From Fusibacter paucivorans (GTDB lineage: Bacteria > Bacillota > Clostridia > Peptostreptococcales > Acidaminobacteraceae): 64,000 nucleotides of DNA. The position numbers and the translations under genes were made by a program. The DNA is taken from NCBI RefSeq assembly GCF_018390735.1, contig NZ_JAHBCL010000002.1:1-64000 (forward strand), written 5' to 3'. Below the pieces are notes generated by a model, which did no database searches, was not told the DNA's origin, and saw nothing but the letters and a program-made list of their open reading frames with translations. Below, one piece after another: positions 53,764-61,066 of the stretch. How positions within the stretch are numbered: position 1 is the first letter of the stretch; every line of letters starts with the position of its first letter.

Positions 53764-54540
53764 CTATAAAAAGAGCTCTGGTTCACGTCGAATAGAGAAA
53801 TTATCAATCAGTTTTTGTTGCACTGCTTTAATGGGTGCTTGCGTGAAAGCTTTAGCATCTTGAGGACATTTCTTGATACAGCTGCAGCAGCGGATGCATT
53901 TTGTGGAATCGACGATGCTATAATCTTTAAAATCAATGGCTTCAACTGGACAATTTTCTGCGCAAATGCCGCATGCATTGCAAGTCTCATTGGTTTCAGG
54001 TGCCATTGGTGCAGCAGGTGGATTTTGCCGATACGGATCGTTGCCCTTAACCGAAAGCGGTCTCTTTTGAAATGCGGCTATGTTTGCGGCAATTGTTTGC
54101 CCGAATTGGTGAGCGGTTTCGAGATCATTACGATCTGGGCGGCCGCCAGCCACTGACGCAGTGAAAGAGTGTTCGCCAATGAAAGCACCCGCTGCAAGGG
54201 TTGTAAAACCGCGTGCTTCAAAGAAATCTTTTAATTCAAGCAATGCATCGTCGTAGTCGCGGTTACCGTAGACAACGACGGGAACAATGTTTGCATCAAT
54301 ACCTTTAATGTCGGCGATTGTTTCTAGAAATAATGCTGGGATCCGTCCTGAATAAACAGGTGCGCCAACGATGACGATGTCATTTTTTTCAAATGCGGTT
54401 GTTTGAAATTGCTGACGTGCCTGTAAATGTGTAAGATTAATGACTTCAAAAGGTGCATCAATGCCTTTGGCAATTGCAGTGAGGACTTTTTCTGTTGTAC
54501 CAGTGGGACTAAAATAGAGTATCGTTATTCTTTGATTCAT
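53764..54540 (-). CDS. Flavodoxin-ferredoxin fusion (EFR1-like)
   Basis: 258 residues. N-terminal flavodoxin (ITILYFSPTGTTEKVLTAI, VGAPVYSGRIPALFLE, VPVVVYGNRDYDDALLELKDF) and a C-terminal 2x[4Fe-4S] ferredoxin, CNACGICAENCP and CIRCCSCIKKCP. It moves low-potential electrons in the cytoplasm. GGAGGTGTC precedes the minus-strand ATG. It has the same architecture as the protein at 20145 but with a shorter tail. Confidence 0.9.
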   Translation of the reverse strand: MNQRITILYFSPTGTTEKVLTAIAKGIDAPFEVINLTHLQARQQFQTTAFEKNDIVIVGAPVYSGRIPALFLETIADIKGIDANIVPVVVYGNRDYDDALLELKDFFEARGFTTLAAGAFIGEHSFTASVAGGRPDRNDLETAHQFGQTIAANIAAFQKRPLSVKGNDPYRQNPPAAPMAPETNETCNACGICAENCPVEAIDFKDYSIVDSTKCIRCCSCIKKCPQDAKAFTQAPIKAVQQKLIDNFSIRREPELFL

Positions 54541-54928
54541 TGTGTGACACCTCCATAGCGTAAAAGATAGCTTAAAACATCGTAATCATCATACAACTTG
54601 CGCAGCAGTGTGTCAAAAGCAATCTGTTTTAGGTTGAATTTTAACCAAAATCATGCTAAAATACCAGCAGTAGAGGTGAAAGATGATTAATATTTCTTGT
54701 TAAAAGCGTACAATTGAAAATGACTTAGGCTTTGTGCAAAAGTCATTGATTAAGCAAGCGACTTGGGTTGTTTGTTTAATGTGCTATGCAAGAAATACAA
54801 TCTTTGACTCGGAATAAACAATCGTTATTCATGATTATGCAAACCGGAGCGGAGTGCATTCATCAGAATGATCCTGCTTCAAAACAGACAGCAAAATGAT
54901 GGGTCTGTTTTGAATAATCGTTGCTTCC

Positions 54929-54964
54929 AAAGCCATGAGAAAGTAGTTTTCTCATGGCTTTTTT
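54929..54964 (+). terminator. Rho-independent terminator (possible attenuator)
   Basis: Stem AAAGCCATGAGAAA with TTTTCTCATGGCTTT and a T6 run. It lies upstream of the ABC-F gene with no full-size gene immediately before it, so attenuation of a leader transcript is the likely use. Confidence 0.8.
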
Positions 54965-55070
54965 AATGCTGGAAATTAGATGCTGTCAAGTGATTGCAGT
55001 TGTACTAAAGAGCTGTGTGTGCAACGGACGGCGCAGGATGAACATATAAATCAATGAAAGGGGTGAGAGG

Positions 55071-55106
55071 ATGTCTAGTACTTCAAAAATCTACGGAATA
55101 CTTTAA
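55071..55106 (+). CDS. Leader peptide upstream of the ABC-F gene (11 aa)
   Basis: GGGGTGAG stands three bases before the ATG. The frame reads MSSTSKIYGIL and stops with TAA. Its end overlaps the 5' arm of the CGGAATA/TATTCCG stem, so a ribosome paused here would change folding downstream. This is the arrangement of translational or transcriptional attenuators of ribosome-protection and methylase genes. Identification is by position and ribosome site only. Confidence 0.55.
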   Translation: MSSTSKIYGIL

Positions 55107-55212
55107 TTTACGCAGAGTTGAAAAATATTCCGACTTTGCGCTTGATACCAGTGAGGCCCCGTCTGTTAATGATGACAGTAAAGTCTCACTGAACACAGAG
55201 GAGGAACTATCT

Positions 55213-56691
55213 ATGTCACAAATCAATGTCAAGAACCTTACATTTGCTTATGAAGGCACTTATGAAAATATTTTTGAAAACGTTAATTTTCAAATTGATA
55301 CCGACTGGAAGCTTGGCTTTACTGGGCGGAATGGCCGCGGCAAGACGACGTTTTTAAATTTGCTGCTGGGGAAACATGTTTACAGCGGTCGTATCGACAC
55401 GTCTGTAAACTTTGAATACTTTCCCTATGATGTTCGTGATGAGCGTGTGATGACAATGACATTGCTGCATGAAGTCTGTCCTACAGCAGATGATTGGGAA
55501 TTTATGAAGGAATTGTCATTGTTAGAGGTGGATCTGGCGGTTCTTTACCGCGCATTTGAAACGCTTTCTAAAGGTGAGCAAACCAAGGTGCTCATTGCTG
55601 CCATGTTTTTAAAGCAAAATGCATTCATGTTGATTGATGAACCAACCAACCATTTGGACGCGGCCGGACGATTAAAATTGGGTGCTTACTTAAAGCGAAA
55701 GCGAGGATATATCCTCGTATCACATGATCGCTATTTTTTGGATCGCTGTATTGATCATCTTCTATCAATCAATAAAACAAACATCGACATTCAAAAGGGT
55801 AATTTTTCGTCATGGTGGCGCAACAAGGCATTACAGGATCAGTATGAACGGGCATCCAATGAAAGACTCAAAGGAGAAATTGTCAGACTGACGACAGCTG
55901 CTGCGCGAACGACAGGGTGGTCAAATGCTGTTGAACAGACAAAATACGGTACGCGTAACTCGGGATTAAGACCTGATCGCGGTTTTATTGGACATAAGTC
56001 CGCAAAAATGATGAAACGCGCAAAAAGTATAGAAGCAAGGCGGCAAAATGATATCGAATCAAAAGCAAAGCTGCTCAAAAATATTGAAACAAATGAACCG
56101 TTAAAGTTAATTGATGTGAAGGCAGACATCCATCAGTTCATACGGATTGCAGAGGTTTCTGTTGCGTATGATGATCGTGAGATTTTTTCAAATATTTCGT
56201 TTGAGGTTAACCGTGGTGACCGAATTGCCATTATTGGGAAAAACGGCAGTGGCAAGTCAAGCCTGTTGAAATTGATGAAAGGTGACAAAGTGCCGCATCA
56301 AGGTCTAGTGACAATGCATTCGCAGCTCATTATTTCTTATGTTTCACAGCATACGGAATGGCTTTGCGGCAGTCTTGCCAATTATGCAGAAACAATTGGC
56401 GTGGCGGAGCATCTCTTAAACGCAATGCTCAATAAACTTGGTATCGAATCAAAACAATTTGAAAAATCGCTCGAAACCTTTAGTGCCGGTCAAAAGAAAA
56501 AAGTGCTCATTGCCGGCAGCCTATGCCAGCGTGCACATCTCTATATCTGGGATGAACCTCTTAACTTTATTGACGTTATTTCAAGAATGCAAATTGAAGC
56601 GTTGCTTTTGGAAGAAAAACCGACCATTGTCTTTGTTGAGCATGACAGCGCGTTTTGTGAAACCATTGCAACTAAGACAATTGCCTTATAA
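55213..56691 (+). CDS. ABC-F ribosomal protection protein (Lsa/Vga-like)
   Basis: 492 residues from the ATG at 55213 (GAGGAGGAAC upstream), where the Lsa-type start SQINVKNLTFAYEG is seen. Two ATPase domains without membrane segments. The first has GRNGRGKTT, LSKGEQTK and LIDEPTNHLD. The second has GKNGSGKSS, FSAGQKKK and WDEPLNFID. A linker with basic residues (residues ~190-300) joins them and would reach the ribosomal exit/peptidyl-transferase region. Lsa-type members dislodge lincosamides, streptogramin A or pleuromutilins. Specificity is not provable here; close relatives with other roles exist. Confidence 0.85.
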   Translation: MSQINVKNLTFAYEGTYENIFENVNFQIDTDWKLGFTGRNGRGKTTFLNLLLGKHVYSGRIDTSVNFEYFPYDVRDERVMTMTLLHEVCPTADDWEFMKELSLLEVDLAVLYRAFETLSKGEQTKVLIAAMFLKQNAFMLIDEPTNHLDAAGRLKLGAYLKRKRGYILVSHDRYFLDRCIDHLLSINKTNIDIQKGNFSSWWRNKALQDQYERASNERLKGEIVRLTTAAARTTGWSNAVEQTKYGTRNSGLRPDRGFIGHKSAKMMKRAKSIEARRQNDIESKAKLLKNIETNEPLKLIDVKADIHQFIRIAEVSVAYDDREIFSNISFEVNRGDRIAIIGKNGSGKSSLLKLMKGDKVPHQGLVTMHSQLIISYVSQHTEWLCGSLANYAETIGVAEHLLNAMLNKLGIESKQFEKSLETFSAGQKKKVLIAGSLCQRAHLYIWDEPLNFIDVISRMQIEALLLEEKPTIVFVEHDSAFCETIATKTIAL

Positions 56692-56777
56692 AAAAGCAAA
56701 CATTTTGATGCCGTGTTTGATAGAGGGGCAAAAGTGTATTTCAGGAAAAGCATAATCGCTTAGCAAACAATGAAAAT

Positions 56778-56812
56778 GGGACGCACTGCCTTAGGCAGTG
56801 CGTCCCGTTTCG
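56778..56812 (+). terminator. Perfect terminator hairpin
   Basis: GGGACGCACTGCC-TTA-GGCAGTGCGTCCC followed by GTTTC. A 13-bp perfect stem between the ABC-F gene and the convergent radical SAM gene. Confidence 0.85.
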
Positions 56813-56830
56813 ATCAGTGTCGTCTGGACA

Positions 56831-58018
56831 TCATGGGCAGGCGATAATACGTCTGGCCCATAGACAGTCTGCACAGGAGGGACTGTTCCCCCAGCAGTCC
56901 ATGGTGTTGCTCTCCGTGTAAGTGCAGCCATCTTGGTATTTACAATCCGTACACGACGGAAATTTGTTTTCTTGAACGGTTCGTCTAAAATTGACGTAAC
57001 CTGGATCCATCCATATTTCCGGCAGTGTTTGATCGGCAATATTCCCGATATAGCAAGGTGTTATCTGCTTTTCACGTCCGTAAATATAACAATGGTATGT
57101 GTGCATCAATGCATAACACGGGCTGATTTCGCCGAGGTGATTGATACACAATGCGTGATCATCGACAAATTTGCAGGAACGCTCTGTTCGCAGCTTCATA
57201 TTTGCAATTTGTGCAAAGATTGTGGTCTTCAGTGAATCCTTACCGAACATGACGTATTTATCTTCAAGGTCATAGACGATCTCATCAGTCATTGAAGCGT
57301 CATAGGGCAGCAGATTACTTACGATAATATGAGCGGCTTCAAGTTTTCGTGCCATTTGTATTAGTTCCGGCAATTGACTAAAATTCTGTTTCATGGCGAC
57401 GAATTCGATGCCTAGCTCCGGTTTGGTAACTTTTCGCGCATGCTTAGCGGCCTGAAAAGCTTTTACATTTTCTGTGACATTGTTAAAATCTGCGCCAATC
57501 CGAATATCGTTGTAAGAATCGGCTTCTGGACTGTCAATGGAGGTGAACAGCGTGTCCAATGGCAGCGCTATGAGTCTTTCAATATTATCTGGTGTTAAAT
57601 ATGAACCGTTGGAAATCATCTCGACTTTAACGCCTAGATTTTTAACGGCTTTAAGCATATCGAAAATATGAGGATGCATCATTGGTTCGCCAAAGCCGCC
57701 AAAGTGAATGGTGTCAAGTTCCGGCAGCAGGACAAGACTCTCCAAAATACTTTCAAAAGTTTGCCAAGGCATGTGGCAGTGAGAATCTGTCCATGAGTGT
57801 CTGATGCATGTAACGCAGTTAAAATTACAATCGGTTGTTACCTCTATATAGATTTTTCGAACATCTGGTTTAAGCGGAATCAGACGAATATCCTGCATGG
57901 TTTCAACCATCAGATAATCATTGGCTGTGTGATCAGCGTGCTTGCCACAGATACTGCCGCTGACGATTTTACCGGATGTAAAGAGTGAAACATCCATTGA
58001 CGGTCTTGTTTTTTTCAT
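56831..58018 (-). CDS. Radical SAM maturase of tungsten-cofactor aldehyde oxidoreductases (W_rSAM-like)
   Basis: 395 residues from the ATG at 58018 (GGGAGGTG upstream on the minus strand). The radical SAM motif is CNFNCVTC near residue 61, followed by IRHSW and FGGFGEPMMHP. The C-terminus is SPASM-like and Cys-rich: CYALMHTYHCYIYGRE, then PSCTDCKYQDGC, DCWGNSPSCADCLWA and ACP at the end. This end resembles the Cmo protein encoded beside tungsten-containing aldehyde:ferredoxin oxidoreductases. No such oxidoreductase is in the window. The Moco/Tuco-type leader upstream supports the assignment. Confidence 0.75.
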   Translation of the reverse strand: MKKTRPSMDVSLFTSGKIVSGSICGKHADHTANDYLMVETMQDIRLIPLKPDVRKIYIEVTTDCNFNCVTCIRHSWTDSHCHMPWQTFESILESLVLLPELDTIHFGGFGEPMMHPHIFDMLKAVKNLGVKVEMISNGSYLTPDNIERLIALPLDTLFTSIDSPEADSYNDIRIGADFNNVTENVKAFQAAKHARKVTKPELGIEFVAMKQNFSQLPELIQMARKLEAAHIIVSNLLPYDASMTDEIVYDLEDKYVMFGKDSLKTTIFAQIANMKLRTERSCKFVDDHALCINHLGEISPCYALMHTYHCYIYGREKQITPCYIGNIADQTLPEIWMDPGYVNFRRTVQENKFPSCTDCKYQDGCTYTESNTMDCWGNSPSCADCLWARRIIACP

Positions 58019-58084
58019 CGTATACACCTCCCAAATTTGAAAGTCACTAACTGTCGAAAAGGCAAATTTATGCAGTAATCCCCT

Positions 58085-58205
58085 TAACAGCGTAAAATCC
58101 TTTCCAAATAACGGGAGGCGGCAACGTTTCCATTACTGCCTGTAGGTCATCGTCCATAGCACTCAGGTGCCTTAGCAGCGAGGACTCGGATAAACGCATT
58201 GGTGC
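58085..58205 (-). ncRNA. Moco/Tuco-type riboswitch candidate
   Basis: On the minus strand the leader has ATCCGAGTCC, a GCTAAG...CTATGG pair resembling the 11-nt tetraloop receptor, GGACGATGACC, GGCAGTAATGGAAACGTTGCC-like stem (written here in parts: GGCAGT with GTTGCC), then GCCTCCCGTTAT and GGAAAGGAT. These blocks resemble those I recall for molybdenum/tungsten cofactor RNAs. It lies about 70 bases before the W-cofactor maturase. An AAGGCC hairpin is at 58208-58231. Read by eye; no covariance model was run. Confidence 0.6.
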
Positions 58206-58273
58206 ATAAGGCCGTCTAAATGAAGGCCTTTAGAACCGCGATTCATAAAAAATGATTAGGTTTGATTATTTCT

Positions 58274-58279
58274 ATTATA
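58274..58279 (-). promoter_or_regulatory. -10 box for the riboswitch/maturase transcript
   Basis: TATAAT on the minus strand (complement of ATTATA at 58274-58279). The matching -35 is weak. Transcription would start near 58267 and include the riboswitch. Confidence 0.5.
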
Positions 58280-58451
58280 ACATGAATAAACGATGCTTTG
58301 GGAAATCCTTTTTGGGAGGATCGCATTGGCACAAGCTAAACGTTAGCGTATAGTTGATAAAACAGTATCTTCAATAATATCGGATGCGATAATATACAGT
58401 ATGCCTCAAATGTTGTAGTTTTATAATATAATTCGATGAGGAGGCAAATAT

Positions 58452-58748
58452 ATGGATGCATACAAACGTTTTCAAGAGGCTGTAAAAGCAAGTGAAGCGA
58501 TGCAGTCGGAAGTAAAAGCTTTAGGAAATGACGTGACAAAGATTATTGCATATGCCAATGCAAAAGGATTCGATTTTACATATGAAGATGTTAAATCGTT
58601 GATCGTTGGCGACAGTGAATTGTCTGAAGAAGACTTGGACACAGTTTCGGGTGGGAGTGCGACAATTATTGCAGGTGCAGTTGTCGATGTAACGAAAGAT
58701 ACCTCTGTTTTGGCATCTGGTGTTGCCAGTACTATTTTTATTATGTAG
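58452..58748 (+). CDS. Nif11-leader RiPP precursor peptide 1
   Basis: 98 residues. Residues ~1-67 form a Nif11-type leader (YKRFQEAVKASEAM, VTKIIAYANAKGFDFTYED, ELSEEDLDTVSGG), which ends in the double-glycine cleavage site. The 30-residue core starts SATIIAGAVVDVTKD and ends VLASGVASTIFIM: hydrophobic, rich in V/A/I/S/T and without Cys. GATGAGGAGG precedes the ATG. It is the first gene of the locus, and the epimerase gene lies two genes on. The lack of Cys and the beta-branched residues suit epimerisation rather than thioether bridges. Confidence 0.85.
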   Translation: MDAYKRFQEAVKASEAMQSEVKALGNDVTKIIAYANAKGFDFTYEDVKSLIVGDSELSEEDLDTVSGGSATIIAGAVVDVTKDTSVLASGVASTIFIM

Positions 58749-58763
58749 TGAAAGGAGTTTCCT

Positions 58764-59036
58764 ATGTCAGTTGAAGCAATCAAAGCATTTCAATTATTCT
58801 TAGAAAAAGATGAAACGGCGCGCAATGAAGTTGCTGCGCTAAAAATGGATGATGCTGCAATCGTCAGCTATGCCAATGCCAAGGGTTTTGATTTTTCACT
58901 TGAAACGCTGACGGCACTTCGAAAGGGTGAAGCAGAACTCGATATGGAATCGCTTGGCGATGTATCAGGCGGTACGCGCGTTGGTGCACTGGTGACAACT
59001 GTAACGGCTGTTGGCGTGGTGCTGATTATCAGTTGA
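58764..59036 (+). CDS. Nif11-leader RiPP precursor peptide 2
   Basis: 90 residues. Leader of the same type (IKAFQLFLEKDETAR, AAIVSYANAKGFDFSLE, ELDMESLGDVSGG) and a 20-residue core TRVGALVTTVTAVGVVLIIS, again hydrophobic, Val-rich and Cys-free. AAAGGAG precedes the ATG, 15 bp after precursor 1. The core differs from those of precursors 1 and 3, so the locus may make more than one product. Confidence 0.85.
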   Translation: MSVEAIKAFQLFLEKDETARNEVAALKMDDAAIVSYANAKGFDFSLETLTALRKGEAELDMESLGDVSGGTRVGALVTTVTAVGVVLIIS

Positions 59037-59093
59037 TTTATGGCACGACGTATTGAAATAGGGTTAACGAAGTGCAATAACGAAAGGAAAGAG

Positions 59094-60518
59094 ATGCCAG
59101 AAAAACTTTATTTTTGCGGCGATCTCAACGAACGGCTCTCCGATTCTGAAAAGCAGCTGCTGCCAGCCTTAAAGCGGTTCTTTGAATGTATTCAAGGGAT
59201 GCCTTCGTTTCGAGAAGCAATTGAACAAAAGAAGCCGTCAAATACTGACATGCTCAATGAATGGGGCATACGCGGCATTGATTTGGCGGAAATATATCGC
59301 TATATTGATCAATACGGCATTGATGGTGATACAAGCAATTTTTCAGAAGAGACATTGGCGACATTTCCACAAATTAGCGTCTGGCTAAAATGGCAAATAG
59401 CGGTGAGAGATGAACGCGATCGTTACATTAGCAAACCATTTCATGCAGTAAGTCAAGATTTCAATGCATGGCGTGAAAGACAAGTGAGACGCTGCAAGAG
59501 TCAGATGCCTAAGGCGAGTGCCGATGCGATTATTCACGCTCCGCTCGCATTTGAACTCAGTGATGGCTGCTCGAGAAAATGTCCGTTTTGCGGTTTGGCT
59601 TCCGAACCGCTGAGAGGTGTTTATGCCCACACTGAAGCGAACCAAAAGAAGTGGCTTGAGATTATTCAAACACTTCAGCAATACTTTGGAGAAGAAACGG
59701 GAAAAGGCGTGTGTTACTGGGCGACAGAGCCCTCTGATAATATTAATTACGTAGACTTTTTAAATGATTTTGGTGCACTCACGGGGCAATACCCTCAGAC
59801 GACAACGGCTGTTGGAGCACATCGTATTGCATGGATTAAATCGCTGCTTGAAAATAGAGCTTCACATCCGAGAACATCTGCGGATCGATTTTCAGTGTTG
59901 TCCGAAAAAGAATTTCGAACGATTATGAAGAGCTATACAGCAGAAGAACTCTTTTATGTTGATTTGATCTTACAGTACTCAGAAGGCAGACTTAGAGGTA
60001 TGGCATTTTCCGGCAGAAATCAGGGCAATCGCGATAAAATCCCGGAAGGCGAAGTTGTACTTGAAGATCATACGATTGCCTGTTTGTCCGGTTATTTGAT
60101 CAATATGGTGATTGGTACGATTAAACTGATTACGCCTTGCCCGCCGTCGGAAGCTTATCCGCTTGGTTATATGACCCTAGCAGAGGGCAGGTTCGAGAAT
60201 GCTAGTGATGTCGGATCGTTCATTGACAAGACGATCGAAGAACATATGTCGCAGAGTTTGTTTGACAATCATATTGTCAGTTTTCGCGATGACATTGCCT
60301 ACGAAATATTACCCGATGGTTTTAAGCTCAATGCAAAGTACAAGGCATATCAATACAAAGGTGAAAAGCACCTGCCTGATTTAGGGGCGTTAATTGCAAC
60401 GGCGTCGTACACGCTTCAAGAGATTACCTCTGAGCTTATGTCGCGTCAGTACGACGTGTTTAAAGTTATTTATGCATTGGACCAATTACAAAAAGAAGGT
60501 CTGCTCATAACCAAATAA
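59094..60518 (+). CDS. PoyD-like radical SAM peptide epimerase
   Basis: 474 residues from the ATG at 59094 (AAAGGAAAGAG upstream); an ATG at 59040 has no ribosome site. The radical SAM cluster motif is CSRKCPFC (Cys159, 163, 166) in a SDGCSRKCPFCGLASEP context typical of RiPP amino-acid epimerases such as PoyD. The long N-terminal part (residues 1-150) probably binds the Nif11-type leader. The family inverts L- to D-residues in a peptide by a radical hydrogen abstraction; Cys residues later in the protein (e.g. GVCYW, TIACLSG, ITPCPPS) could donate hydrogen. It is flanked by precursor genes on both sides. Confidence 0.85.
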   Translation: MPEKLYFCGDLNERLSDSEKQLLPALKRFFECIQGMPSFREAIEQKKPSNTDMLNEWGIRGIDLAEIYRYIDQYGIDGDTSNFSEETLATFPQISVWLKWQIAVRDERDRYISKPFHAVSQDFNAWRERQVRRCKSQMPKASADAIIHAPLAFELSDGCSRKCPFCGLASEPLRGVYAHTEANQKKWLEIIQTLQQYFGEETGKGVCYWATEPSDNINYVDFLNDFGALTGQYPQTTTAVGAHRIAWIKSLLENRASHPRTSADRFSVLSEKEFRTIMKSYTAEELFYVDLILQYSEGRLRGMAFSGRNQGNRDKIPEGEVVLEDHTIACLSGYLINMVIGTIKLITPCPPSEAYPLGYMTLAEGRFENASDVGSFIDKTIEEHMSQSLFDNHIVSFRDDIAYEILPDGFKLNAKYKAYQYKGEKHLPDLGALIATASYTLQEITSELMSRQYDVFKVIYALDQLQKEGLLITK

Positions 60519-60558
60519 TCATGTGCCAGATTGTGCACCCAGAAAGGAAGGAAAAATA

Positions 60559-60819
60559 ATGGAAGAATTAAAACGTTTCAGCAATGATGTCATGGAAAGC
60601 TCTGATATGCAAACAGAGATCAAGGAAATTGGCAATGATATTGAAAAATTAATTGCTTATGCCAATGACAAAGGCTACAATTTTGATCTGGAAGATGTTA
60701 AAGGCATTAAAGCCGGCGCAGGTGAATTATCAGAGGATGAACTCGATTCAGTTGCAGGCGGTGTCATGGTCGCAAAAATAGCGGCATCAGGTGTTGCGAA
60801 CGCGTTGTTTATCTTTTAG
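60559..60819 (+). CDS. Nif11-leader RiPP precursor peptide 3
   Basis: 86 residues from the ATG at 60559 (AAAGGAAGG upstream). Leader LKRFSNDVMESSDM, EKLIAYANDKGYNFDLED, ELSEDELDSVAGG; the 18-residue core is VMVAKIAASGVANALFIF. The core end ASGVANALFIF matches the end of precursor 1 (ASGVASTIFIM), so the two are a related pair. Terminator follows at 60859. Confidence 0.85.
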   Translation: MEELKRFSNDVMESSDMQTEIKEIGNDIEKLIAYANDKGYNFDLEDVKGIKAGAGELSEDELDSVAGGVMVAKIAASGVANALFIF

Positions 60820-60858
60820 TGTGAATAAAATGTCAGCGCATTGACAAACAATACCGAG

Positions 60859-60906
60859 AAAGGCTGTGCCATCTAAATCGTTTAGAATGGCAACAGTCTT
60901 TTTTAT
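60859..60906 (+). terminator. Terminator after the precursor/epimerase genes
   Basis: AAAGGCTGTGCCATCTAAA pairs with TTTAGAATGGCAACAGTCTTT, ending in a T-run at 60899-60904. It separates the four-gene unit 58452-60819 from the LuxR gene. Confidence 0.85.
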
Positions 60907-61066
60907 CACTTCATTTAAAAGGACGCTTATTTTCCCCGACTTTAGCTGTGATTTTACAACCATTTTGATATAATATGTATGTACGATTAGAATAGGACCT
61001 TAATAACGGCGTGACACCGTATAAAGGCTCATAGAAAAGTGTAATGACGAGCATCATGGGGGGCAT

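Larger units (their letters stand above)
54868..55212 (+). promoter_or_regulatory. Leader region of the ABC-F gene: attenuator and alternative hairpins
   Basis: An anti-terminator-like stem AAAACAGAC (54881-54889)/GTCTGTTTT (54903-54911) is followed by a strong terminator AAAGCCATGAGAAA/TTTTCTCATGGCTTTT (54929-54964). After it come a short ORF at 55071 and stems CGGAATA/TATTCCG (55094-55132), CGCAGAGT/ACTTTGCG (55111-55140, one G-U) and CAGTGAG/CTCACTG (55149-55191). The first two overlap and cannot form together as simple hairpins. ABC-F resistance genes are often controlled by drug-stalled ribosomes in such leaders. Between 54541 and 54867 I see no supported gene. Confidence 0.6.

Noticed and set aside
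54541..54867. Possible T-box or tRNA upstream of the ABC-F gene
   Set aside because: No T-box sequence and no cloverleaf could be formed; only the downstream hairpins are convincing.
55054..55212. N-terminal extension of the ABC-F protein from position 55054
   Set aside because: The family start is at 55213 with a strong ribosome site; the upstream in-frame stretch covers leader stems and a separate short frame.
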